From assembly GCA_903945495.1 (NCBI GenBank), contig CAJAVU010000002.1, positions 1 to 64,000 of the forward strand: a stretch of 64,000 bases of DNA. Reading direction: 5' to 3'. The position numbers were made by a program, and so were the translations under genes. The notes beneath the pieces are model-generated. The model had not been told where the DNA came from and made no database searches. It saw only the letters and a list, made by a program, of their open reading frames with translations. Positions within the stretch are counted from its first letter, which is position 1, and the number at the start of each line of letters is the position of its first letter. Origin of the DNA: an uncultured Flavobacteriales bacterium. GTDB lineage: Bacteria > Bacteroidota > Bacteroidia > Flavobacteriales_D > Crocinitomicaceae. Below are positions 29,806 to 38,916 of the stretch, in pieces.

Positions 29806-30924
29806 TTAACGATTCAACATAACTGGCATAACCAGCATAAGAATGTCTTCGTCTTCATTGTCTTTTACAGCTGGCATCAATAATCCTGCACGAGAAGGTT
29901 CACTCATTTCAAGTTTCACTTCTGTTGTGTCAAGATTGTTCAACATTTCCATTAAGAAACGCGAATTGAAACCAATTTCCATATCGTCCCCATCATAATT
30001 ACATGTCAAACGCTCATTCGCTTCATTTGAGAAATCAATATCTTCTGCCGATAACGATAATTCAGAACCAGCTAATTTCAATTTAATTTGATGTGTTGTT
30101 TTGTTGGCGAAAATCGAAACACGTTTGATTGAACTCAAAAATTGAGCACGATCAATAACTAGAACGTTTGGATTTTCTTTTGGAATTACAGCTTCGTAAT
30201 TTGGGTATTTCCCATCAATCAAGCGACAGATTAAAACAATATCGTTGAATGTGAAAATTGCATTTGATTCATTGTATTCCAATAAAACTTCTTCAGCACC
30301 ACTTAAATTTGATTTCAACAAATTCAATGGTTTCTTTGGTAGAATGAATGACGAACTTCCTGTCGCTGTTGAATCTGTTCTGCGGTAACGAACTAATTTA
30401 TGCGCATCAGTCGCAACAAACGTTATGTCTTGTGGACTAAATTGACAGAAAACACCGCTCATCACTGGACGAAGGTCATCGTTACCAGTAGCGAAAAGTG
30501 TTTTATTGATTGCTTTTGAAATAATTTCTCCAGAAATTTTCGTTGTACTGCTATTTTCAATAGATGGAGTTCTTGGGAAATCATCACCGTTGTAACCAAC
30601 CATTTTCGATTTACCATTGTCGTATGCGATTTCAACTGAATAATTTGTTTTATCGATAAGGAATGTACAAGGTTGATCTGGAAGATTTTTTAACACATCC
30701 AACAATAATTTCGCTGGAATCGCAATTTTACCAGCTTCATTTGCTTCGACCTCTAAAGAAGTGCGCATTGTTGTTTCTAAATCTGAAGCAGAAACTGTTA
30801 GTTGTCCGTCAACAATTTCGAACAAAAAATTATCCAAAATTGGCAGCGTATTACTTGTGCTCAAAACACCAGAAATACTTTGTAAGTGACGAAGTAATGT
30901 TGTACTTGATAATATAAAATTCAT
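29806..30924 (-). CDS. dnaN: DNA polymerase III beta subunit (sliding clamp)
   Basis: 372 residues from ATG 30924 (MNFILSSTTLLRHLQSISGVLSTSNTLPILDNFLFEI). The track start at 30954 lies upstream of a TAAATTTG promoter box, so it is rejected. Three clamp domains are recognisable: LTVSASDLETTMRTSLEV, GVFCQFSPQDITFVATDAHKLVRYRR, and the C-terminal LLMPAVKDNEDEDILMLVMPVML. It ties the polymerase to DNA. It follows the gldFG-DUF4340 genes, a known flavobacterial arrangement. Confidence 0.97.
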   Translation of the reverse strand: MNFILSSTTLLRHLQSISGVLSTSNTLPILDNFLFEIVDGQLTVSASDLETTMRTSLEVEANEAGKIAIPAKLLLDVLKNLPDQPCTFLIDKTNYSVEIAYDNGKSKMVGYNGDDFPRTPSIENSSTTKISGEIISKAINKTLFATGNDDLRPVMSGVFCQFSPQDITFVATDAHKLVRYRRTDSTATGSSSFILPKKPLNLLKSNLSGAEEVLLEYNESNAIFTFNDIVLICRLIDGKYPNYEAVIPKENPNVLVIDRAQFLSSIKRVSIFANKTTHQIKLKLAGSELSLSAEDIDFSNEANERLTCNYDGDDMEIGFNSRFLMEMLNNLDTTEVKLEMSEPSRAGLLMPAVKDNEDEDILMLVMPVMLNR

Positions 30925-30941
30925 TTCTCTGAAATTTATAA

Positions 30942-30949
30942 CAAATTTA
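30942..30949 (-). promoter_or_regulatory. -7 box (TAAATTTG) of dnaN
   Basis: Exact TAnnTTTG on the minus strand, 17 bases before ATG 30924. It excludes the longer ORF start at 30954. Confidence 0.5.
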
Positions 30950-31063
30950 TTCAACGAAGGCCTTTAAAACACACGTTGAATGTGTTTTTTTAAACTATTT
31001 ATTAACAATTGAATTGAATCGTTTACAAAAGAGATTTCGATAAATTAGAACAAGAAACAATGC

Positions 31064-32128
31064 TTACAAAGCATTATAAACTGCACTACCTTGTCCTAAG
31101 CTCGATTTTCGTTTGCTTATATCCATTGGGAAGTAAATATGACCTAAAATCAGCGGGTTGAAGACGAAATATTGACATTTAACAACATCTCCAGATGGAA
31201 GTTCACACCAAAAACGATCCATGTCAACATCAACAATTTCACCAAATTCATTTACCGATTGATTTGCTGTTTTAATTCGAAACATGCGTAAAACAGATTT
31301 TTTACCAGAAATTTCTGAAACAGATAATTTAGCAAAAGGCATTGATTTTTTTAAACTATCGACTTGTTTGTCAGAAAGTTCAAAGTTTGCAATGTCGTAA
31401 TGGATTTTTTTGTATTTCTGCAAATAGCGGTAGACCATCGCTGTGTCAATACTTGGTAATCGAACACCTTGCTGATAAACATCTACACGACTTCCTTTTT
31501 TTGTAACCGAAAAACTCAATGTTGGGTCATCATAAACTTTTAATTCAACTTTTGAAATTTGATCAATTCCTAAAGCAAAAATGTTCGTACAAGCCCATTT
31601 GCGCTTGTCAGCAAAGAAACGCGGTTCAATTATTCCGTTTTCTCCTTTAATTTTCATGATAACTGGCTTGCCACTTTTACCAAATTCATCTGAATCTAAG
31701 AGCATAATTTGTCCATAATGGTCAGCAGATGATGGGCCGATGAACCATGTTTTTGTCCATTCGCCATTTTGAAAAATTTCAACTTTCGTGCTTTGTGAAG
31801 CCATTAAATTGGTAAACTTTTCAATTGAGTTTTCAGGTAAATAACCTTTGAATTCAATGTTTTTAAACGTCTCTAAAATAAAGTTTACATTCGGAATCGA
31901 GATACAGTCACCAGTAGCTTCGGTCCATGTCTTTCCGTTTCGAACCAATTCGATTTTATTCGAAAAAGCATCCGTAATAATTATTTTGTCAACTGTGCTA
32001 GTATCCGATATACTGAATTCAATTAACTCCGAATCAGACTTGCCTTTACTTTTCATTAGGTTCATAGTGTACCAAGTTAAAAAGCCTAAAACGCCAACTG
32101 CAACAATTAAAATAATTAGTTTTTTCAT
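31064..32128 (-). CDS. DUF4340-like protein of the gldFG operon
   Basis: 354 residues with one N-terminal membrane anchor (MKKLIILIVAVGVLGFLTWYTM) and a periplasmic body (TVDKIIITDAFSNKIELVRNGKTWTEATG, FKNIEFKGYLPE, STKVEIFQNGEWTKTWFIG). These repeated beta-strand units match DUF4340, a family found beside GldG-type ABC genes. Four bases downstream of gldG, so surely co-transcribed. Probably an accessory subunit of the GldA/F/G-type transporter; function unproven. Confidence 0.7.
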   Translation of the reverse strand: MKKLIILIVAVGVLGFLTWYTMNLMKSKGKSDSELIEFSISDTSTVDKIIITDAFSNKIELVRNGKTWTEATGDCISIPNVNFILETFKNIEFKGYLPENSIEKFTNLMASQSTKVEIFQNGEWTKTWFIGPSSADHYGQIMLLDSDEFGKSGKPVIMKIKGENGIIEPRFFADKRKWACTNIFALGIDQISKVELKVYDDPTLSFSVTKKGSRVDVYQQGVRLPSIDTAMVYRYLQKYKKIHYDIANFELSDKQVDSLKKSMPFAKLSVSEISGKKSVLRMFRIKTANQSVNEFGEIVDVDMDRFWCELPSGDVVKCQYFVFNPLILGHIYFPMDISKRKSSLGQGSAVYNAL

Positions 32129-32132
32129 AGGT

Positions 32133-33917
32133 TTATTTTTGAACGTACTTTCTTCTTCGTAAATAGCTCATTAGAAGAGCGAACAACAATACAAAAGCAA
32201 TAGGTATCAGGATATTGATAATTTTATAAAAAGTAGCGTCTGCTTTCACTTTTTCTTTGTCGATGGCATGAATATCGATTTGGCGACTGCGAATGTCCAA
32301 TACTGAATTGTCACCGAGCATATAGTCGACCAGATTTTGAAAAAATTCTTGGTTACCAAAATAAACAGGAATGTTTATGCTTGCCATCTCAAAATCCATG
32401 CGTAAATCGTTGAATTGTGTTGGGCGATACATATAACCTTGTCCGTTTCGGGCAGGCATCGAATCATACGAATTGGCTATAAAACGTCCATTTCCAATCA
32501 AAAGAACTTTACCTTCTTTCTTCGATTCAGCTAGGTAACGTGCTGACGGATTGTTCGCATATTCTTCAACGATGCGATTTCTAAAGTGGGATTCAAATTT
32601 CCCTTCCGTTAATGCCGCCAAAATAACTTTGTTGTTTTCATCGGACGGATTCGGCACTAAAACAGGGTTTTCACCATAATTTAATGGCATTGCTAAGCTT
32701 ACCATTGGAGCGAGTCCAGTTGCACTAGCATTGGTTGAAGAAGTTAATATCGGTGTGAATTTATAATTTCCAGAACCGACAGAATCAATTTGACTGGTGT
32801 ACTTTAAAGATACAGGCTCCAAATTACGTGATATTGGATGCTTCGTTGGTGTTGCCAATACATGGAAAAACCAAGGGATTTTTGATTGATTGGCGAATGG
32901 AACAGGTTTATCAACGCAGCTAACATCAACAACATAATTATCGTTTAATTTTAATCCATAATCAAAGAGCATACGTTCAATTCCTGTGTCGTAACGCATG
33001 GTATGTGTTGAACCATTTCGATTGAGTGTGTCTTCATTTAGGTATAGCGCATCAATAAAACACATCAATCGACCACCGTTCATGACGAATTGATCGATGA
33101 CGAACAAGTCTTTGTCACTGAATTTTTGGGTTGGTCGAGCAATGATTAATCCATCTAAATTATCAAGCGCCGCTAATGAATCGTTTATGGTGATATCCGC
33201 AATCGAGAAGTAAGGAGCGATTAAAGAACGAACGCGCTGTGTCTGTTGGAAATTTAATTCTCCGTGTCCTTGTAAGAAAGCAACTCTAGGCTTTTTAATC
33301 AAGGTTGTTTTGCGCAACGAACTGACAAGAATGTATTCTAAGTTTTTCGTTGAATTATCAATTAAATCCGTTAATTCTTCTAAAACATATGGATGTTCAA
33401 CAGGCGTTCCAGGTAAAAATTGAATCGTTTGAACAGTTGTTCCTCCATAATCAATCACCGCACCAGGCCAAAGCATTTTTTTGATCTGAGAACCATCTTT
33501 CATGTAGACAATTTCCAACGGCATGATGCCTTTTCCTTTAGCGTACAACTGTTCAAAAAGTGCTTGCTTTTCTCCTTCTGTACCAACATTTGGATCCAAA
33601 AATTGGAATTCAATGCGGTCACCAGCAATTTCTTTAAATTCTTGCAGTTTAGCTTCAATTTCATTTCTCAAATGCTTGATTTCTGCCGGTAATTCACCTT
33701 CAAGATAAATCTTAATACTTACGCGATTTTTAAACTGCTCTTTATTTTCAAGAAAGGCAATCGTTCCATTTGTTAGTGAATAACGCTGATCTTCGGTCAT
33801 ATCGATTCTTGTATACAAGAACGAACTGATAATGTTAATTAAGATTATTGCAGCGATAACAATTGCAAGAAAAGTCCAATTAAATAAACCTTTGGTGATT
33901 TTTTTCTTTTCTGACAT
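32133..33917 (-). CDS. gldG: Gliding-motility ABC transporter component GldG
   Basis: 594 residues. A membrane helix near the N-terminus (FLAIVIAAIILINIISSFLYTRIDMTEDQRYSLTNGTIAFLENKE) precedes a large periplasmic domain (KPRVAFLQGHGELNFQQTQRVRSLI, LDGLIIARPTQKFSDKDLFVIDQFVMNGGRLMCFID), and a second helix lies at the C-terminus (IINILIPIAFVLLFALLMSYLRRRKY). This is the GldG/ABC_transp_aux layout. With GldF and an ATPase GldA encoded elsewhere it forms a transporter required for gliding in Flavobacterium johnsoniae. Confidence 0.9.
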   Translation of the reverse strand: MSEKKKITKGLFNWTFLAIVIAAIILINIISSFLYTRIDMTEDQRYSLTNGTIAFLENKEQFKNRVSIKIYLEGELPAEIKHLRNEIEAKLQEFKEIAGDRIEFQFLDPNVGTEGEKQALFEQLYAKGKGIMPLEIVYMKDGSQIKKMLWPGAVIDYGGTTVQTIQFLPGTPVEHPYVLEELTDLIDNSTKNLEYILVSSLRKTTLIKKPRVAFLQGHGELNFQQTQRVRSLIAPYFSIADITINDSLAALDNLDGLIIARPTQKFSDKDLFVIDQFVMNGGRLMCFIDALYLNEDTLNRNGSTHTMRYDTGIERMLFDYGLKLNDNYVVDVSCVDKPVPFANQSKIPWFFHVLATPTKHPISRNLEPVSLKYTSQIDSVGSGNYKFTPILTSSTNASATGLAPMVSLAMPLNYGENPVLVPNPSDENNKVILAALTEGKFESHFRNRIVEEYANNPSARYLAESKKEGKVLLIGNGRFIANSYDSMPARNGQGYMYRPTQFNDLRMDFEMASINIPVYFGNQEFFQNLVDYMLGDNSVLDIRSRQIDIHAIDKEKVKADATFYKIINILIPIAFVLLFALLMSYLRRRKYVQK

Positions 33918-33920
33918 GCC

Positions 33921-34652
33921 TTATTTTTTTAATGTTTTAATAACTGTTAAAGCAGCATAAATAAAAATGCCAATAAATGTCAAGAAATAGATTATGTCAC
34001 TTGTATCGATTATTCCTTTTTTGATGGCATCGTAGTGATAAGAAAGGCTTGTGTATTGAACAACGTAATCAAATCTCCCCATTAGGTTAAAAGATCCCAG
34101 TAGGCGAAGACCGTCAAAAAATATCCAGCATAAAAACATAGAAAGTATAAAAGCAACGATTTGACTGCTTGTAATGGAAGAAGCAAAAATGCCAATTGAA
34201 ACAAATGCTGCGCCAATCATAACGAGACCAACGTATGAAGTAAAGGTTGCGCCACCATCGATCACGCCCACAGGAGCGCCAAGGTTGTACATCGAAATAT
34301 AGTATGTTATGGTTGGTAAAATGGCAACGACTAATAAAGTAACTCCTGCAAAATATTTTGCCATTAGAATTTTTAAGTCAGATATAGGGCGTGTAAACAA
34401 CAATTCGATTGTGCCAGTTCGACGCTCTTCTGCGATAGAACGCATGGTAATTGCTGGAATTAAAATCAAGAAAATGATAGGGGACAAATTGAAAAATGGA
34501 ATTAAATCCGATTCAGAACCTTGCAGTAAGTTGGTATTGTAGGTAATGATCCAATGAAAAAGCCCCGAGGCAATTAAATAGATTAAAATAAAAATATACC
34601 CAATAATTGATGTTAGGAAACTTTTTATTTCTTTGAAATAAAGTGCTCTCAT
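33921..34652 (-). CDS. gldF: Gliding-motility ABC transporter permease GldF
   Basis: 243 residues with six hydrophobic segments and an ABC-2 type start (MRALYFKEIKSFLTSIIGYIFILIYLIASGLFHWII). The segment PAITMRSIAEERRTGTIELLFTRPISDLKILMAKYFAG is the conserved ABC-2 loop. First gene of gldF-gldG-DUF4340. A near-consensus promoter lies just upstream. Confidence 0.92.
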   Translation of the reverse strand: MRALYFKEIKSFLTSIIGYIFILIYLIASGLFHWIITYNTNLLQGSESDLIPFFNLSPIIFLILIPAITMRSIAEERRTGTIELLFTRPISDLKILMAKYFAGVTLLVVAILPTITYYISMYNLGAPVGVIDGGATFTSYVGLVMIGAAFVSIGIFASSITSSQIVAFILSMFLCWIFFDGLRLLGSFNLMGRFDYVVQYTSLSYHYDAIKKGIIDTSDIIYFLTFIGIFIYAALTVIKTLKK

Positions 34653-34675
34653 TCTATGTATTTAATTAATGTCCC

Positions 34676-34705
34676 CAAAATTAAGATTTCCTTTTGAAAC
34701 ATCAA
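34676..34705 (-). promoter_or_regulatory. Promoter of gldF operon (TTG-N19-TAATTTTG)
   Basis: On the minus strand TTG, 19 bases, then TAATTTTG; 23 bases before the gldF ATG. Confidence 0.6.
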
Positions 34706-34812
34706 TAGGGATTTAGTTTATAGCAACGATTATTGATTAAAAGGGAATTGTTTATAACCTTCTTGGACTAGGGGAGGTCCTGCAACAATTGAATTGGGGC
34801 TGTAAAAATCGA

Positions 34813-34848
34813 AAAAGTCCCGTCCGTTGATACGGTACGAGACTTTTA
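34813..34848 (-). terminator. Terminator of cold-shock gene
   Basis: Stem AAAAGTCCCGT/ACGAGACTTTT with one mismatch, inner pair CCGT/ACGG, A-run on the plus side so T-run on the minus strand; 27 bases after the csp stop. Confidence 0.7.
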
Positions 34849-34874
34849 AGAATTAATTTGATGAAATATATTAG

Positions 34875-35066
34875 TTAAGCTAACTTCACATTCACAGCAT
34901 TCAATCCTTTTCTTCCTTCTTCAAGTTCGAATTCAACTTCGTCGTTTTCTTTAACCTTGTCAACAAGACCTGAAACATGTACAAAGTACTCTTTACTTGA
35001 ATCAGACTCGATAATGAAACCAAATCCTTTAGTTTCATTGAAGAATTTAACAACTCCTTTACTCAT
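34875..35066 (-). CDS. Cold-shock domain protein
   Basis: 63 residues. MSKGVVKFFNETKGFGFIIESDSSKEYFVHVSGL contains RNP1 (KGFGFI) and a variant RNP2 (YFVHVSGL), followed by EVEFELEEGRKGLNAVNVKL. Single-domain nucleic-acid chaperone of the CspA type. The leader before it is AT-rich and about 100 bases long. One-gene unit with its own terminator. Confidence 0.95.
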   Translation of the reverse strand: MSKGVVKFFNETKGFGFIIESDSSKEYFVHVSGLVDKVKENDEVEFELEEGRKGLNAVNVKLA

Positions 35067-35174
35067 TATTACGCGTATTAATTTTTGCTAAAGATATACT
35101 TATAATTTAATTAGTGCGATTTTTTTTAAAATTTCTAAAGTATATTTTTTTTGCTAACACTTGATGTAGAGCAC

Positions 35175-35483
35175 TTAAGCGTTTAAATCAAAGCCGTTGA
35201 AGTGTTCTTTTACGCTCCACGCTTCGGGTTTTTCGGAGAACCAAGGTTTGATTTTTGGCCAGATTTCACCGAATGTTTCAGACGTTCTGTAATGTGCTAA
35301 ATCACGTTCATTTTCCCAATGACTATATGTCATCACAATGTTCGGATCATTCAAATCACGCAATAATTTCATTCCTAAACAACCTGGAAATTCATTTACC
35401 TTGTGTTTTACGGTTTCGAAAAATTCTAAAAAGCCGTCAATTTTATCTTCTTGAAAGTGAAGTTTTACGATTCTGATTAGCAT
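35175..35483 (-). CDS. ABM-domain protein (antibiotic biosynthesis monooxygenase-like)
   Basis: 102 residues with a single dimeric alpha/beta barrel: MLIRIVKLHFQEDKIDGFLEFFETVKHKVNEFPGCLGMKLLRD, then MTYSHWENERDLAHYRTSETFGEIWPKIKPWF. ABM proteins range from heme- or quinone-acting oxygenases to enzymes of unknown role. It overlaps the SAM hydrolase gene upstream by one base (TAATG), so they are translated together. Function cannot be told from sequence. Confidence 0.75.
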   Translation of the reverse strand: MLIRIVKLHFQEDKIDGFLEFFETVKHKVNEFPGCLGMKLLRDLNDPNIVMTYSHWENERDLAHYRTSETFGEIWPKIKPWFSEKPEAWSVKEHFNGFDLNA

Positions 35484-36340
35484 TAAAATAAAGATTCAAG
35501 TGTGTTTCTCGACCCACGAGGTGTAAATTCAATGCGTATTACATCACCAATGCGAACACCAAATAAGCGTTCTGCTCCACCGTTGCTCATGTTTGCTCCT
35601 CGGTTTATTGCGATTTCTAATAATCCATTGTTATTGAAAATGGCCACTTTTTCACCATTCGGAACAGAATTATAGGTTGCCGAGATCTCATCAATATGAT
35701 AATCCTTGTTGCGATAGAAGATGGTAAACGGCGTATCTTTTCCAAAGCGATCAAATAAACTTTCGTGAACGTTTGTAATTAAATTCCCATAATTATCAAT
35801 GTGTTGAACAGAACCTTTAATTAAATTGGTTTCAATTACAGGATTGATAGCAAAGGCTTTTTTGAATGAGTTGAAAGAAGAAGCAAAAGATTCAATCGTT
35901 TCGCCATTTACAATTCGACAAGCTGCCGGAACGAGCATGTTTTTCGTTGGGAATTTAAATAAATCCATTCGAGATAAAACATCGTCGATTCTGAAAAATC
36001 CTTCATGCGCATTGTCGTTTAAGAAAGCACCAAAAAAACCATTGTCATTCGAAACAAAATAATGCCCTTTGAATTTCATGATGGAAGGAAAAGAGCCTTC
36101 TGATCCAGAAAAATTGACCATCGGTTCACTATCTACTCCAACAATGTGAACTGTTCCTTCTGGAAATTCTTCAAAACAAGAAGAAACATAATACGCGGCT
36201 TCAGCAATATCGAAGGGTTTGACAGTATGCGAAACATCAACAATGTGCGCAGAAGGACAATGGCGGTAAATGGCACCTTTGATTGCTGCGACGTAATGAT
36301 CGCGCACTCCCATATCTGTTGTTAATGTAATTATTTGCAT
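35483..36340 (-). CDS. SAM hydrolase / hydroxide adenosyltransferase (DUF62, chlorinase/fluorinase family)
   Basis: Start moved to ATG 36340, giving MQIITLTTDMGVRDHYVAAIKGAIYRHCPSAHIVDVSHTVKPFDIAEAAYYV; the track's 61 extra residues are not family-like. TTDMGxxDxYV, DVSH and VDNYGNLITNV-like HIDNYGNLITNVHESLF are family signatures. Most members hydrolyse SAM to adenosine and methionine rather than halogenate. Two-gene unit with the ABM gene, divergent from phoH. Confidence 0.88.
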   Translation of the reverse strand: MQIITLTTDMGVRDHYVAAIKGAIYRHCPSAHIVDVSHTVKPFDIAEAAYYVSSCFEEFPEGTVHIVGVDSEPMVNFSGSEGSFPSIMKFKGHYFVSNDNGFFGAFLNDNAHEGFFRIDDVLSRMDLFKFPTKNMLVPAACRIVNGETIESFASSFNSFKKAFAINPVIETNLIKGSVQHIDNYGNLITNVHESLFDRFGKDTPFTIFYRNKDYHIDEISATYNSVPNGEKVAIFNNNGLLEIAINRGANMSNGGAERLFGVRIGDVIRIEFTPRGSRNTLESLF

Positions 36341-36379
36341 AACCTTTGTTTCGGTGGTATTTTGTCCCGAATAATTTTC

Positions 36380-36387
36380 TAATTTTG
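36380..36387 (+). promoter_or_regulatory. -7 box (TAATTTTG) for phoH
   Basis: Exact TAnnTTTG, with a TTTG 15 bases upstream (slightly short spacing). It lies 58 bases before the TTG start of phoH, leaving room for a leader with a six-codon ORF. Confidence 0.4.
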
Positions 36388-36445
36388 AAGCAAAAATAAG
36401 GTAAATAGACCGATTTTTAATGAAACAAACGACAAAATAGTTAGA

Positions 36446-37441
36446 TTGCAAGAGAAAATTATCGAAATTAAAGGGATAAATCCCGCAGAACTGTTTGGTG
36501 TGAATAATGCAAATTTGAAACACATCAAAAGTTTCTTCCCGAAATTAAAGGTGGTTGCACGTGGAAATGTGCTGACAATAGCTGGTGACGAAGAGGCTAT
36601 GGATCAATTCGAACGCAAGTTTGAATTGATTATACAACACTATCATAACTTCAACGCTGTTACGGAAAATAATATCGATAATTTGATGATGGAAGATGGT
36701 TCCAAAATGATTTCAATCGATGATGGTTCGGAAACGATTGTTCATGGAAATGGCGGAGCAAAAATCAAGGCGCGCACTTTAAATCAGAAGAAACTTGTTC
36801 AAGCAATTAAAGCACAAGACATGGTGTTTGCTGTGGGACCAGCCGGAACAGGAAAAACATATACAGCGGTTGCAATGGCAGTTCGTGCTTTAAAAGCGAA
36901 AGAAGTTAAGCGAATCGTTCTGACGCGACCCGCAGTTGAAGCAGGGGAGAACCTTGGTTTCTTACCAGGAGATTTAAAAGAAAAGTTAGATCCTTATTTA
37001 ATGCCCTTGTATGACGCTTTGCGTGATATGATTCCGCCAGAAAAGTTAGCCGATATGTTGGAATTTGGAATCATCGAAATAGCTCCTTTGGCATTTATGC
37101 GTGGTCGCACTTTAGACAAAGCATTTGTGATTTTGGACGAGGCGCAAAATACGACTTCCATGCAAATGAAAATGTTTTTGACGCGTATGGGAATGACTGC
37201 AAAATTTGTCATAACTGGTGATATGTCACAGGTGGACTTACCGCACAAACAGCGTTCTGGTCTTTCTTATGCCCTGGATGTTTTAAATGAGGTTGAGGGA
37301 ATCGAAGTGGTTCGATTAGGCCAGAATGACGTAATTCGTCATAGCTTAGTAAAACGGATTATAGAAGCGTTTGACATCGCAGAAGCAGCTGAAAAGCAAG
37401 CAAAATTTGAAAAAGAACAAAAAGCAAAGAATCAGGAATAA
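36446..37441 (+). CDS. phoH: PhoH-like ATPase
   Basis: 331 residues. Start is a TTG (MQEKIIEIKGINPAELFG); no in-frame ATG lies upstream before the stop at 36386. N-terminal KH-like region, then P-loop FAVGPAGTGKTYTAVAMAVRAL, TRPAVEAGENLGFLPGDLKEKLDPYL, Walker B VILDEAQNTTSMQMKMFLTRMG and ITGDMSQVDLP, all hallmarks of PhoH. Probably an RNA-related ATPase or helicase. The acidic/lysine tail (EAAEKQAKFEKEQKAKNQE) is extra. Likely co-transcribed with purC 44 bases on. Confidence 0.93.
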   Translation: MQEKIIEIKGINPAELFGVNNANLKHIKSFFPKLKVVARGNVLTIAGDEEAMDQFERKFELIIQHYHNFNAVTENNIDNLMMEDGSKMISIDDGSETIVHGNGGAKIKARTLNQKKLVQAIKAQDMVFAVGPAGTGKTYTAVAMAVRALKAKEVKRIVLTRPAVEAGENLGFLPGDLKEKLDPYLMPLYDALRDMIPPEKLADMLEFGIIEIAPLAFMRGRTLDKAFVILDEAQNTTSMQMKMFLTRMGMTAKFVITGDMSQVDLPHKQRSGLSYALDVLNEVEGIEVVRLGQNDVIRHSLVKRIIEAFDIAEAAEKQAKFEKEQKAKNQE

Positions 37442-37485
37442 TCAATTGAGATGAAATCCTTAAAATAGATTAAAACGAGTATAGA

Positions 37486-38433
37486 ATGAGCAACGCAATT
37501 ATTAAAACAGATTTTAATTTCCCAGGACAAAAAGCAGTTTACAAAGGAAAAGTTCGCGATGTATATACACTAGAAAATGATATTTTGGTGATGGTTGCAT
37601 CTGATCGTATTTCAGCTTTTGATCACATTTTGCCAAAAGGAATTCCTCACAAAGGTCAAGTTTTAAATCAAGTTGCTACGCTGTTCTTAAATGCTACAAA
37701 AGATATCGTTCCGAATTGGTTGATTGGAACACCAGACCCAGCTGTGGCAGTTGGTTATGCTTGTGATCCTGTGCGCGTTGAGATGGTTATTCGTGGCTAT
37801 TTGGCAGGACATTCTGCACGTGAATATAAATTAGGAAAACGTGAATTGTGTGGTGTTGCACTTCCAGATGGAATGAAGGAGAATGATAAATTTCCAGCGC
37901 CGATTATTACGCCCGCTTCAAAAGCAGAAGAAGGACATGATGAAGATATTTCACGTGAAGAAATCATTGCTCAGAATATTGTTCCAGAAGCGATTTATGT
38001 GCAAATGGAAAACTATACGCGTGCTTTATTTCAACGAGGTACCGAAATGGCTGCTGCTCGTGGATTAATCTTGGTTGATACAAAATATGAGTTTGGTATT
38101 CGCAACGGTGAAGTAGTGTTGATTGATGAAATTCATACGCCAGATTCATCGCGTTATTTCTATGCAGAAGGTTATCAGGAAAGACAGGATAATAACGAGC
38201 CGCAAAAACAATTATCGAAAGAATTTGTGCGTCAATGGTTGATTGAAAACAATTTCCAAGGATTGGATGGACAAACTATGCCGGTGATGCCAGACGATTT
38301 TGTGCAAGTTGTAACTGAACGATACATTGAGTTATATGAGCGCATCACAGGAAACGATTTTGAAGAAGCGGATACTTCCAACATTGAAGGTCGCATTCAA
38401 GCGAATGTTGAGGCTTTCTTGAAAACGCTTTAA
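37486..38433 (+). CDS. purC: Phosphoribosylaminoimidazole-succinocarboxamide synthase (SAICAR synthetase)
   Basis: 315 residues, the longer PurC form. [47 protein letters not shown] binds [38 protein letters not shown] and [36 protein letters not shown] are family motifs. It joins CAIR with aspartate in purine synthesis. No other pur gene is near. Confidence 0.96.
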   Translation: MSNAIIKTDFNFPGQKAVYKGKVRDVYTLENDILVMVASDRISAFDHILPKGIPHKGQVLNQVATLFLNATKDIVPNWLIGTPDPAVAVGYACDPVRVEMVIRGYLAGHSAREYKLGKRELCGVALPDGMKENDKFPAPIITPASKAEEGHDEDISREEIIAQNIVPEAIYVQMENYTRALFQRGTEMAAARGLILVDTKYEFGIRNGEVVLIDEIHTPDSSRYFYAEGYQERQDNNEPQKQLSKEFVRQWLIENNFQGLDGQTMPVMPDDFVQVVTERYIELYERITGNDFEEADTSNIEGRIQANVEAFLKTL

Positions 38434-38438
38434 TACGG

Positions 38439-38798
38439 ATGAAAAAAACGCTAGTTATTGGTGCGAGTTTAAATCCAGAACGCTATTCGTTTAGGGCGAT
38501 TAAAGCATTGAGAATGGCTGGTCATACTGTTGTTGCGTTTGGTTTAAAGGAAGGGCTAGTTGAGGATGTATACGTTCAGAAAGAATGGCAGTGCTCCTCA
38601 GATATTGATACAGTAACGATATATATGAATCCACAGCGACAAGTTGAATTGTATGATAAAATCATTGACTTGCATCCAAAACGGGTGATTTTTAATCCAG
38701 GAACTGAAAATCCGGAATTCGAGACCTTGTTGGCTTCAGAGGGTGTTGAAACAGAAATTGCATGTACTTTGGTTTTGCTGTCAATTGATGACTACTAA
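38439..38798 (+). CDS. CoA-binding domain protein (YccU-like)
   Basis: 119 residues, one Rossmann-like CoA-binding domain: KKTLVIGASLNPERYSFRAIKALRMAGHTVVAFGLKEGLVEDVYV, VTIYMNPQRQVELYDKIIDLHPKRVIFNPGTENPEFETLL. Starts five bases after purC, so same transcript. Small CoA-binding proteins of this type have no settled role. Confidence 0.85.
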   Translation: MKKTLVIGASLNPERYSFRAIKALRMAGHTVVAFGLKEGLVEDVYVQKEWQCSSDIDTVTIYMNPQRQVELYDKIIDLHPKRVIFNPGTENPEFETLLASEGVETEIACTLVLLSIDDY

Positions 38799-38884
38799 GA
38801 GTGATTCAAACTGTTTTTATGAATTTTTAGGTTTTCGGTAAGCAGTTTTATCGTTTTTCTTTTCCGTATCAAGGTCGCAATGCG

Positions 38885-38892
38885 TATTTTTG
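38885..38892 (+). promoter_or_regulatory. -7 box (TATTTTTG) of ccsBA
   Basis: Exact TAnnTTTG. It contains the TTG used as start in the ORF track, which therefore cannot be the start; ATG 38917 follows 24 bases later. Confidence 0.5.
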
Positions 38893-38916
38893 CTACTAAA
38901 TATACACGGACAAATT

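Noticed and set aside
34741-34812. GGAC...GTCC inverted pair between gldF and the cold-shock gene
   Set aside because: Arms are only four bases long and the loop is purine-rich; no likely role.
35483-36523. Long start (36523) for the SAM hydrolase
   Set aside because: The 61 extra residues do not resemble the family; ATG 36340 begins exactly at the conserved MQIITLTTDMG.
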